From JAZGDL01 sp036477795 (GTDB lineage: Bacteria > Planctomycetota > Phycisphaerae > UBA1845): a stretch of 7,104 bases of DNA. The stretch spans positions 1 to 7,104 of the forward strand of contig JAZGDL010000477.1 of assembly GCA_036477795.1 (NCBI GenBank), read 5' to 3'. Positions within the stretch are counted from its first letter, which is position 1; every line of letters begins with the position of its first letter. The notes below the pieces were generated by a model. It saw only the letters and a program-made list of their open reading frames with translations, was not told the origin of the DNA and ran no database searches. Below, one piece after another: positions 1 to 6,610 of the stretch. The translations under genes and the position numbers were made by a program.

Positions 1-777
1 ATCGTTGATGAACTGGGCGGCGAGAAGATCGACATCGTTCGTTGGAACGAGTCATCGCAGATTCTGATTTCCAACGCGCTCAAGCCGGCGGAGATTCAGG
101 AGGTGGCCCTTTGCTTCGAGCTGGGCCGGGCGACGGTGGTGGTTTCGGAGGACCAGTTGTCACTGGCCATCGGCAAGCGCGGGCAGAACGTGCGGCTGGG
201 AGCGCGATTGACCGGGTGGGACATCGATATTCTAACGCCGGAGGAATACAACAAGGGGCTTGACGATTTGGAGAAGACGCTCAAGTGCGTGGAGGGCGTG
301 GAGGACGTTCTCTTGGACAAGCTGCTGGCCCTGGGCATCATTTCGTTGATGGATGTGAAAGAGGTCGGTGCTGATCCGCTGATCAAGGAGTTGGAGTTCG
401 GCGAGGACCTTGCCAATCGCATTGTGGCCACTGCGGAGGAGGCGGTGGTGCGTCTCGCAGAAGAAGCTGAACGTGCCAAAGCGGCTGAGGAACAGAAGGC
501 CGCCGAAGAACTGAAAGCCGCCGAAGTTTCGGACGGTGACGGCGAAACCGCAGCGGATGATGTACCGGCGACGGACGGCACCGGTGGTGAAGAGGCCGGG
601 GTGGCGTCGGAGGAGGTCGCCGAATCGGCGACCGATTCGCCGGCCGGCGCTGAAGCTGTGTCTGAAGAACCAGCGGAGGAGCCCATGCCGGAGACAGTCG
701 AGCAAGCGGAAGAGGCAATAGGCGCTGCGCCGGTGAATGAGGAAAGCGGCCAGGCCGAGAAGGCGTCTGCCGAATGA
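1..777 (+). CDS. nusA: Transcription termination/antitermination factor NusA, C-terminal part (5' end outside window)
   Basis: NusA binds RNA polymerase and nascent RNA in the cytoplasm and modulates pausing, termination and antitermination. The frame is open from base 1, so 258 C-terminal residues are visible. Visible residues 1-77 match the end of the tandem KH RNA-binding region. They include the family signature GEKIDIVRW (7-15), ISNALKPA (23-30) and DQLSLAIGKRGQNVRLGARL (51-70), in which GKRG (58-61) is the KH GXXG loop. Residues 90-152 are a helical, helix-hairpin-helix-like segment as in NusA C-terminal domains. Residues 153-258 form a Glu/Ala-rich, strongly acidic, low-complexity tail that is probably disordered and is poorly conserved in the family. 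The S1 domain and RNA polymerase-binding N-terminus must lie upstream. infB follows after 57 bases in the same frame, as in the classic nusA-infB operon. Identification is secure; only the function of the tail is unknown. Confidence 0.96.
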   Translation: MVDELGGEKIDIVRWNESSQILISNALKPAEIQEVALCFELGRATVVVSEDQLSLAIGKRGQNVRLGARLTGWDIDILTPEEYNKGLDDLEKTLKCVEGVEDVLLDKLLALGIISLMDVKEVGADPLIKELEFGEDLANRIVATAEEAVVRLAEEAERAKAAEEQKAAEELKAAEVSDGDGETAADDVPATDGTGGEEAGVASEEVAESATDSPAGAEAVSEEPAEEPMPETVEQAEEAIGAAPVNEESGQAEKASAE

Positions 778-822
778 CGCCGTAGGCCGCGGCCGGGCTA
801 CTTTCGCCGGCGGCGTGTAGTT

Positions 823-826
823 GGAG
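823..826 (+). promoter_or_regulatory. Ribosome binding site of infB supporting a TTG start
   Basis: GGAG lies 8 bases upstream of the TTG at 835. No ATG or GTG occurs in frame between the nusA stop (775-777) and this TTG. The codons after the TTG give the conserved IF-2 N-terminal domain, so this site decides the start. Confidence 0.6.
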
Positions 827-834
827 ATTGGCAT

Positions 835-3696
835 TTGACTGACAAGACGCGTGTTCACATCCTCGCGAAAGAGCTTAGCGTTGCGAGCAAGGTGATCATC
901 ACCAAATGCAAGGCCGAGGGGCTGGACGTAACCAACCACATGTCGACGCTGTCGGCCGGTCTGGAGGCCACCATTCGCGAGTGGTTCAGTGACGGGCTGC
1001 ATAACACGACGATCGAAACGACCGATCGCGTGGATTTGAAGAAGGTACGCAAGCCTCGCGCCAGAAAGAAGACGACACGCAAGAAGACCACCGCGTCCGA
1101 AACGACGGCTGCGAGCGGTGCGGCTGTTGGTGTAGCTGGTGACACCGCCGTTGCCACCGCGACGGCGACGATTGCTGCTGAGGGGGGAGGTGTCGCGGTT
1201 GCGGTCTCAGAGGTAGCCGTAGACTCCAAGGTAGACGTATCGGCGGTTGCCGAGGTGGGGCCCACATCCGAAGCTGAGGCGCCTGCGGTGGAAATCCCTG
1301 AAGCTGCAGCCACTGCAACAGCGGCTCCGGTGGATGTAGAGGCGTCGGACAGGGCACAGCCTTCAGTGGTCGGCGAGGTTGAACTCGCGGACAGCGATGC
1401 GGCCGGACCGTCCGCTCAAGCTCTGTCCACGGCGCGCCCGGCAGAGGCTTCGGCAGCCGCAACGGAAGATGTCTCCGCCGCCACCGCCGCGGTAAAGGCG
1501 CCCGAGCTCATCACACCAGCCGGACCTCAGAACATTCCGCAGCCGGTAAAGCTGAAGGGCCCGCGCGTGGTCCGTTACGAACCGGTGGGCCAGGGCGTCT
1601 ATCCGCCCGGTCCACCACGGGCTCGCGTCAGCCCCAGTTCACCGCGCGCCACGGTTGCGCAGCCGGGCAGCTTACCCGCAGACACCGACCAACGCCGACG
1701 GGGGCCGGGTCGCGGTACGACGGGGCGCCCGATCGCTCGCAAGGGACGGAGCACTCCGCGCCGCGGCAGCGTGGACGTTGCCCTTGAAAAACTCAACGAG
1801 TGGCGCGACCGTGATCTGGTCGAGCGCAAAGAGCGTATCAGCGATGCGACGGGTCGGCGGATCCACACCCGCCGCGCCGTGGAGTTGCCCGGACGTGGCA
1901 GGCAGGCGGGGCCGGCGGCTCCCAAGACCGAGGCCACCGTGCAGGAACCGATCATCATGAGGGAGCTTTGCGCAGCGACGGGGGTGTCGATGGTGCAAAT
2001 GCTGCCGATTCTCAGGAGGGAGTTCGGCCTGGTGGCCACCATCAATACGGAGTTGAGTTCGGATGTCGCTGAATACATAGCGTTGGAGCACGGTATCGTG
2101 TTGACGGTGGTGCCGGCCAAGACCCTGCTGGACGAGCTTACCGAAGAGTATGCCGAGCACGAAGCCGAGGATGTCAGATCGCGCCCGCCGGTGGTCACTG
2201 TTCTGGGCCACGTGGACCACGGCAAGACCAGCTTGCTGGACGCGGTGCGCAAGACCCGAGTGGTAGAGGGAGAGGACGGCGGCATCACGCAGCACATCGG
2301 AGCCTATCATCTGGAGCACGAGACCGCGGGCAAGGTGACATTTGTTGACACTCCAGGCCACGCAGCGTTCACGGCCATGCGCGCCCGGGGCGCCCAGATC
2401 ACCGATATCGTGGTGTTGGTAGTGGCCGCGGATGACGGTGTGATGCCGCAGACTTTAGAGGCCATCAATCATGCCAAGGCTGCGGAGGTTCCGGTGGTGG
2501 TGGCCCTGAACAAGAGCGATCTTGGCACTCAGAACATCAACAAGATCTACGGCCAGCTCGCCGAGCAGGGTCTTCAACCAAGTGGCGACTGGGGGGGCGA
2601 CGTGGATGTCATCCATACTTCCGCCGTCACCGGGCAGGGAGTCGAGGAGCTGATCGAGCATTTGGTGGCCCTGGGTGAAGTGCTCGATCTGAAGGCGGAT
2701 TTTCAAGGTGAGGCGGCAGGGACGGTGATTGAGGCGGAGACCAAGGAAGGCGTGGGGGCGGTGGTCCGGGTGCTGGTGCAGAACGGTCTCTTGCGAACTG
2801 GTGATACGGTGGTGTGCGGCAACGCCTTCGGCAAGGTCCGGGCGCTGCGGGACGATCGGGGCGGGCGGATCAATGAAGCCGGGCCGTCGATTCCTTGTGA
2901 GCTGTGGGGCCTTGATGAGGTTCCGTTGGCGGGTGACCGGTTTTTCGTGCTCAAATCGAGCCAGCGTGCCAAGCAGGTGGCGGGAGATTGCCGGCAGCGC
3001 CGGGTGCACGCAGGGCGAGCGCAATCCCAACGCGTGAGGTCTTTGGAGGAGGCCTTCCAGCAGCACAACGCGGACGAGATTCCCGAGCTCAACATCATCA
3101 TCAAAGCCGACGTAGACGGATCGGTTGACGCCCTGCGCTACATGCTTATGAAGATCCCCTCGGAGGAGGTCAAGCTGGCCATCCGTCACTCCGGGGTGGG
3201 GGCAGTGAATGAAAGCGACGTTCTTCTGGCTGACGCTTCCGACGCCATCGTAATCGCCTTTCGTGTGCTGCCCGGCTCAGGGGCCAAGCACCTCGCAGAG
3301 GAAAAAGGGGTGGATGTACGCCAGTACAAGGTGATTTACGAAGTCGCGGACGATGTCAAAGCGGCCTTGGAGGGGCTGCTGACACCGGACGAGAAGATGG
3401 AGACGCGGGGGACTTGTACGGTGCGCGAGGTATTCAGTATTACCAAAGTCGGGCAAGTTGCCGGGTGTATGGTTACTGATGGTGTGGTGCAGCGCAATCA
3501 CCTGCTTCGCTTGATCCGCGATGGGACGGTGGTGCGGGACCGCAGCAAGATCGGATCGCTGCGCCGGTTCAAGGATGACGTCAAGGAAGTGCGGGCGGGC
3601 ATGGAGTGCGGGATTCGTATCGAAGGGTTTGATGACGTCAAGCCCCAAGACGTCATCGAAGCGTATGAAATCGTCAAACTCGCGCGAACTCTCTAG
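835..3696 (+). CDS. infB: Translation initiation factor IF-2
   Basis: IF-2 is the GTPase that places fMet-tRNA on the 30S subunit and promotes 50S joining. The 953 residues show an IF2_N domain (about 4-50), then a Lys/Arg patch (69-84). A long Ala/Val/Glu-rich linker without aromatic residues (about 87-242) and a Pro/Arg-rich region follow, with a charged helix near 313-345. A second IF2_N-like domain spans about 373-424. The G domain is intact: G1 GHVDHGKT (458-465), switch region GGITQH, G3 DTPGH (505-509, with the catalytic-type His509), G4 NKSD (559-562) and G5 SAVTG (596-600). Domain II follows, then domain III with KADVDGSVDAL (757-767), and the C-terminal fMet-tRNA-binding domain with MECGIRIEGF (923-932) and the terminal ARTL. 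It is longer than E. coli IF-2 (890 aa) because of the linker. The start is TTG, chosen for its GGAG site and its match to the family N-terminus. Identification is certain. Confidence 0.98.
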   Translation: MTDKTRVHILAKELSVASKVIITKCKAEGLDVTNHMSTLSAGLEATIREWFSDGLHNTTIETTDRVDLKKVRKPRARKKTTRKKTTASETTAASGAAVGVAGDTAVATATATIAAEGGGVAVAVSEVAVDSKVDVSAVAEVGPTSEAEAPAVEIPEAAATATAAPVDVEASDRAQPSVVGEVELADSDAAGPSAQALSTARPAEASAAATEDVSAATAAVKAPELITPAGPQNIPQPVKLKGPRVVRYEPVGQGVYPPGPPRARVSPSSPRATVAQPGSLPADTDQRRRGPGRGTTGRPIARKGRSTPRRGSVDVALEKLNEWRDRDLVERKERISDATGRRIHTRRAVELPGRGRQAGPAAPKTEATVQEPIIMRELCAATGVSMVQMLPILRREFGLVATINTELSSDVAEYIALEHGIVLTVVPAKTLLDELTEEYAEHEAEDVRSRPPVVTVLGHVDHGKTSLLDAVRKTRVVEGEDGGITQHIGAYHLEHETAGKVTFVDTPGHAAFTAMRARGAQITDIVVLVVAADDGVMPQTLEAINHAKAAEVPVVVALNKSDLGTQNINKIYGQLAEQGLQPSGDWGGDVDVIHTSAVTGQGVEELIEHLVALGEVLDLKADFQGEAAGTVIEAETKEGVGAVVRVLVQNGLLRTGDTVVCGNAFGKVRALRDDRGGRINEAGPSIPCELWGLDEVPLAGDRFFVLKSSQRAKQVAGDCRQRRVHAGRAQSQRVRSLEEAFQQHNADEIPELNIIIKADVDGSVDALRYMLMKIPSEEVKLAIRHSGVGAVNESDVLLADASDAIVIAFRVLPGSGAKHLAEEKGVDVRQYKVIYEVADDVKAALEGLLTPDEKMETRGTCTVREVFSITKVGQVAGCMVTDGVVQRNHLLRLIRDGTVVRDRSKIGSLRRFKDDVKEVRAGMECGIRIEGFDDVKPQDVIEAYEIVKLARTL

Positions 3697-3718
3697 AAGT
3701 GGTATGGAGAGCACTTCT
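3695..3718 (+). other. Inverted repeat at the infB stop codon, possible RNA hairpin
   Basis: AGAAGTG (3695-3701) and CACTTCT (3712-3718) are exact inverse complements around a 10-base loop. The left arm begins inside the infB stop codon TAG. The right arm is followed by TCGGGC rather than a T-run, so it is not a canonical intrinsic terminator. It could be an mRNA processing or stability hairpin, or chance. The rest of the 111-base gap before the next gene shows nothing recognisable. Confidence 0.3.
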
Positions 3719-3807
3719 TCGGGCACCGCGCGGCATGGATGCTGCGGCACGGGCGGCGGCGAAACCGCTTGAAGGATCTCAAGGGTTTGTTGTGGCCCAT
3801 AAGGTCG

Positions 3808-4980
3808 ATGATCGAGTTCAAAGCAGACTGTGGCCATACCGTCCGTGCCAAGGATGAAGATGCCGGCAAGGTGGTCCGCTGCGCCTACTGCGGGCGTGAG
3901 GCTCAGGTTCCACAAGACGAGCAGGACGAGTTGGATTTTCTGTTCTCCCCGGCAGAGGCTGACGATTCGGCATCGTCCGCCGCCGTCAAGGCCCACGGGG
4001 CGCCGAGCAGGCGCCGGTCTTCGGGGATGCCGTTTCAGCCGAGCCGTAGCAGGGCGGACCCGTTCCTCTTGGTCAAACGGATGGCGTACGTAGCTGCGAT
4101 ATTGATATGCGCGATCTTCGTGGGCAAGAAGTACGCGTGGCCGGCGGTGGAACGAGCCTTCTTGCAGGACGAGAAGCCCGCGGTAGCGCCTGCCGATTTT
4201 GCGGTCCACCGGCCCAAGAAACCGACCATCGAGGTTCAAAAACCGCGCACAGCCGGGCGGATGGGGTTTCTCCTGGAACGGCTGGACAAGCTGGGCCGGG
4301 AGGGGGTTTATGTCAGGTCCGTTCCCGAGGGAGCGACCGTTTACCACGCTGAGGCGGAGCGGACGCCCAAGGAGCTCAAGTGGCTGGTGGAGCCGAACAC
4401 GGACCGTGTGGTGTCGCCGATGTCGATTGACTTGAAACCCGGCCGACACGTGCTGGTGGTAACGCTCCCTATCAACGACAGGCACCTGAAGGAATACAGG
4501 CACTTCGGCTACAACGAGTTGCGGCGCAAGGTGGAAGAGGACCCCGAGCGCAGCGACGACACGGTGGATCGATACTTTCGTCCCGACACGGCTACGGATG
4601 TTAGCGTAGTTGTTCTGCGGGGGCGCATCTATATCGCACGCAAGTACGAAGTGTCCGTGCATAGGAACGAATGGACCGTTCTCGCGCCGCTGTTCTTGCC
4701 GTATCGCTGCGCGTTAGCGGACCTTCACAAGCTGGTGTCGCGCGAAGAAGCTTACGGATTCAGCGAAACGGACATTCTGAGCGAGCTGGAATTTTACGGT
4801 GTGGTCGATCGTGACCACCGCTACATTGTGGATATTCTGCGTCGGGTGGGATCGATCAGTTATCATACCGATTCAGGCGGGTGGCGCATGTTCATGATCG
4901 ATTCGCTGGGCGGTGATTTCACCGCGCCGAAGTTGGCCCATGTGCGGCGTGGGCCTTGGGAACCGCTATCGCAACCATGA
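3808..4980 (+). CDS. Unrecognised membrane protein: zinc ribbon, one transmembrane helix, PEGA-like segment
   Basis: I do not recognise this 390-residue protein as a named family. Residues 1-35 resemble short zinc ribbons, with CxxC at C25/C28; the first ligand pair looks like C8 and H10 rather than a second CxxC. Residues 36-88 are low complexity (acidic, then Ser/Arg-rich). Residues 92-106 form a hydrophobic helix flanked by VKR before and GKK after, predicting a cytoplasmic zinc ribbon and an exported C-terminal part. Residues 166-221 resemble a PEGA domain: VRSVPEGATVY, then LKPGRHVLVVTLP. The remaining 170 residues have mixed alpha/beta character without a known motif. ATG 3808 was chosen because similar zinc ribbons begin directly at MI-x-F. 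Its AAGG (3801-3804) is too close to be a good ribosome site, so ATG 3739 or TTG 3787 (GAAGGA 10 bases upstream) are alternatives. The stop overlaps the ylxP start as ATGA. The function is unknown; an envelope or sensor-like role is only a guess. Confidence 0.8.
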   Translation: MIEFKADCGHTVRAKDEDAGKVVRCAYCGREAQVPQDEQDELDFLFSPAEADDSASSAAVKAHGAPSRRRSSGMPFQPSRSRADPFLLVKRMAYVAAILICAIFVGKKYAWPAVERAFLQDEKPAVAPADFAVHRPKKPTIEVQKPRTAGRMGFLLERLDKLGREGVYVRSVPEGATVYHAEAERTPKELKWLVEPNTDRVVSPMSIDLKPGRHVLVVTLPINDRHLKEYRHFGYNELRRKVEEDPERSDDTVDRYFRPDTATDVSVVVLRGRIYIARKYEVSVHRNEWTVLAPLFLPYRCALADLHKLVSREEAYGFSETDILSELEFYGVVDRDHRYIVDILRRVGSISYHTDSGGWRMFMIDSLGGDFTAPKLAHVRRGPWEPLSQP

Positions 4981-5258
4981 TAGTGGGGATATTGAGGCTG
5001 GAGTTGGCCATTCACGACGCCCACTCACTTAAGGACAAGCGCCGGGTGGTCAAGAGCGTGAAGGATCGTTTGTTCCAGACGTTTCGCGTTTCGGTGTCGG
5101 AGGTTGATGCCCTGGATGTGTGGCAAAGTGCGGTGCTGGGCGTCGCCCTGGTGGCCAACGAGCCTCGCTTTGTGCACAGTTGCCTGGACAAGATCGTCGA
5201 GTGGATTCGCAAGCAGCGATCGGTGACGCTGGTTGACTATCGCAAGGAAACACTTTAG
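4977..5258 (+). CDS. ylxP: DUF503 family protein (YlxP-like)
   Basis: This small protein of 93 residues matches DUF503, the family of B. subtilis YlxP, typically encoded between infB and rbfA. The N-terminus MIVGILRLEL, the basic helix HSLKDKRRVVKSVKDRL (17-33) and VSEVDALDVWQSAVLGVA (40-57) are the family hallmarks. The biochemical role is not established; operon context suggests ribosome assembly or translation. ATG 4977 was preferred over the in-frame TTG at 4956 because family members begin M-x-VG-x-L. The ATG overlaps the previous stop codon (ATGA at 4977-4980), which implies translational coupling to the membrane protein gene. No strong ribosome binding site is visible, in line with coupling. 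rbfA starts 23 bases after the stop. Confidence 0.9.
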   Translation: MIVGILRLELAIHDAHSLKDKRRVVKSVKDRLFQTFRVSVSEVDALDVWQSAVLGVALVANEPRFVHSCLDKIVEWIRKQRSVTLVDYRKETL

Positions 5259-5270
5259 CGGATGAGTTGT

Positions 5271-5276
5271 GGGGAG
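5271..5276 (+). promoter_or_regulatory. Ribosome binding site of rbfA
   Basis: GGGGAG ends 5 bases before ATG 5282. It favours this ATG over the in-frame TTG at 5267, which lies upstream of the site and would encode part of it. Confidence 0.6.
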
Positions 5277-5281
5277 CGAAC

Positions 5282-5680
5282 ATGGCGTCACACCGGGTTG
5301 AAAGGATGGCCAGCATAGTCCGCACCATCGTCGCCGACGCGATCAGGAACAAGCTGAACGATCCGCGAATCGCGCCTCTTAGCAGTGTGACGCGCGTGGA
5401 AATGAGCGGCGACCTTCAGGTGGCCAAGGTTTTTGTCAGCGTTCCGGGCAGTGACGCGGTCAGGCGGCGAACGTTGGCGGGCTTGACCCATGCTCGCGGC
5501 CACATACAGCGCATCGTAGCTCACAGTCTCAGCGTGAGGCAGTGCCCGGAGATCCGGTTGAAGCTGGACGATTCGCTGAAGCTGGCCGCTGAGACGATGC
5601 GGATTATCGAACAATCAGTCGGCCAGGCGGATGATGCTCCTGGGGAGGAGGAGGACGATAAGGAGCAGGAGGAATCGTAG
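5282..5680 (+). CDS. rbfA: Ribosome-binding factor A (RbfA)
   Basis: RbfA binds the immature 30S subunit and assists maturation of the 16S rRNA 5' end region. The 132 residues show the single KH-type fold signature. An N-terminal helix (HRVERMASIVRTIVADAI) leads to NDPRI (26-30) and VTRVEMSGDLQVAKVFVSV (36-54). The interhelical AxG kink is at ARG (71-73). It continues with QRIVAHSLSVRQCPEIRLKLDDSL (76-99), the usual R-x-x-P-E-x-x-F/L-x-x-D-x-S motif. Residues 117-132 form a Glu/Asp-rich tail. The length is normal for the family. It is probably co-transcribed with ylxP and infB. The next 160 bases are non-coding and hold a hairpin array, so this gene likely closes the operon. Confidence 0.95.
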   Translation: MASHRVERMASIVRTIVADAIRNKLNDPRIAPLSSVTRVEMSGDLQVAKVFVSVPGSDAVRRRTLAGLTHARGHIQRIVAHSLSVRQCPEIRLKLDDSLKLAAETMRIIEQSVGQADDAPGEEEDDKEQEES

Positions 5681-5719
5681 TGTCGTGTCACTTTCGAGGG
5701 AGCGAGTTGGGCACAGGTG

Positions 5720-5808
5720 CCACGGGCGGTTTGCCCGCTGTGGGACCGGCTTTCCAGCCGGTCCAATGACAGGCTCGAAAGCCTGTCCAACTGGCAGCAA
5801 GCTGCCAG
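5720..5808 (+). repeat. Array of four consecutive hairpins (REP-like intergenic element)
   Basis: Four inverted repeats follow one another. Hairpin 1: CGGGC (5723-5727) with GCCCG (5733-5737), extended by CCA (5720-5722) with TGG (5741-5743) across a bulge. Hairpin 2: GGACCGGCT (5743-5751) with AGCCGGTCC (5756-5764), 9 bp and a TTCC loop. Hairpin 3: GACAGGCT (5768-5775) with AGCCTGTC (5780-5787), loop CGAA. Hairpin 4: CTGGCAG (5791-5797) with CTGCCAG (5802-5808), loop CAAG. Hairpins 2, 3 and 4 are separated by 3-base spacers (AAT, CAA). The core of hairpin 3 (GGCTCGAAAGCC) is nearly the inverse complement of that of hairpin 2 (GGCTTTCCAGCC). A GCCCGGGC palindrome follows at 5813-5820. No T-run follows, so this is not a standard terminator. 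It resembles dispersed REP-like elements; whether it recurs in the genome cannot be seen here. Confidence 0.75.
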
Positions 5809-5840
5809 AGGCGCCCGGGCCGGCAGGATGAATCGGTCGG

Positions 5841-6602
5841 ATGAAAAACGGAACACTATACGCCAGGCGCGTCAAGAAACTGCTGTCGCGTCTGAAGAAC
5901 ACCTACGGCCGGCCGCAGATACCCGAAGAGCCGACCAACCCTGTTGATCAGCTTATTCTCGGCCTGCTGTCTGTGGAGACTTCGGATGCTAAAGCTCGTC
6001 GGGCAGTCACAGCCCTTCGTGAAGCCATGGTGGATATCAACGAGGTGCGGGTGTCCACCTCGGCGGAAGTCGCTGCCGCGATCGCGACGCATGTTCCTGA
6101 GAGCATACACTGCGCCGACGCCATTCGGGCCTCGCTTAACGCGATCTTCAGACGTGAGCACGGGGTGACGCTGGACCATCTACAAAAGACCGGGCTGCGC
6201 GAGGCCAAGCAATACCTTGAACACCTCGACGGGGTTGATCCCGGCGCCGCGGCTTCGGTGCTGCTGTGGAGCCTGGGCGGGCACGCTATCCCGGTGGATC
6301 GGCGGATGCACGAAGCCCTTCGCAGGGAGAATTGTGTGGAACCGTCGGCCTCGAGAGGGGAGGTTCAGGCCTTCCTGGAGCGCAACATCAGTGCCAGCGA
6401 CGCTAAGATGTTCTGTCTTCTGATGAACAGGTTCAGTTCAGCCACGGCGCCGCGACCGCACGTTTCAGCACCGTCCAAGTCACGGTCCGCGGGTGCAGGA
6501 AAGGCCAAGACCGCGGCGGGCCCATCCGCAAAAAAACGCAAGAACAAGACCACTTCCCGCAAGACGACCTCCAAGACGCGGAAGCGCGCATCCAGCCGTT
6601 GA
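5841..6602 (+). CDS. Endonuclease III-like HhH-GPD protein without Fe-S cluster, with a basic tail
   Basis: The 253-residue protein follows the endonuclease III fold order. LLSVETSD (42-49) corresponds to the LLSAQATD helix. The helix-hairpin-helix LDGVDPGAAASVLL (129-142) corresponds to LPGVGRKTANVVL, and IPVDRRMHEALRR (150-162) carries Asp153 at the place of the conserved catalytic Asp. The catalytic Lys of the HhH (K120 in E. coli Nth) aligns with Gly, so lyase chemistry of the Nth type is unlikely. The C-terminal four-Cys Fe-S motif is absent; the only cysteines are 91, 165 and 192. Residues 209-253 form a tail with 10 Lys and 6 Arg and no acidic residues, likely a DNA- or RNA-binding extension. 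It may be a monofunctional glycosylase or a non-catalytic DNA-binding relative. ATG 5841 is the only good start but has a weak ribosome site (AGG at 5825-5827). Its stop overlaps a possible TTG start of the next gene. Confidence 0.8.
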   Translation: MKNGTLYARRVKKLLSRLKNTYGRPQIPEEPTNPVDQLILGLLSVETSDAKARRAVTALREAMVDINEVRVSTSAEVAAAIATHVPESIHCADAIRASLNAIFRREHGVTLDHLQKTGLREAKQYLEHLDGVDPGAAASVLLWSLGGHAIPVDRRMHEALRRENCVEPSASRGEVQAFLERNISASDAKMFCLLMNRFSSATAPRPHVSAPSKSRSAGAGKAKTAAGPSAKKRKNKTTSRKTTSKTRKRASSR

Positions 6603-6610
6603 GAACGAAG

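Noticed and set aside
96..686. A 196-residue Ser/Ala-rich frame antisense to nusA
   Set aside because: The composition is the complement of the Glu/Ala-rich NusA tail codons; the NusA frame is certain, so this is a shadow.
785..794. GGCCGCGGCC palindrome between nusA and infB
   Set aside because: A 10-base palindrome in GC-rich DNA is expected by chance, and no second arm or operator-like copy is seen nearby.
1957..1995. Internal ATG codons in infB as starts of a shorter IF-2 form
   Set aside because: The in-frame ATGs near 1957 and 1990 lack a convincing ribosome binding site and fall inside the second IF2_N-like domain, so there is no sequence support for a separate product.
3277..4662. 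A 461-residue open frame on the minus strand
   Set aside because: It lies antisense to the end of infB and most of the membrane protein gene, both of which have clear coding evidence. Its translation is rich in His, Arg and Pro with no recognisable domain, as expected for a shadow frame in GC-rich DNA.
5720..5808. The hairpin array as a CRISPR or as an intrinsic terminator
   Set aside because: There are no direct repeats with unique spacers of equal length, and no T-run follows any of the stems.
5717..5947. A 76-residue plus-strand frame through the hairpin array
   Set aside because: Its first half is just a translation of the inverted repeats and its second half overlaps the HhH-GPD gene in another frame. 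There is no ribosome binding site and no family resemblance.
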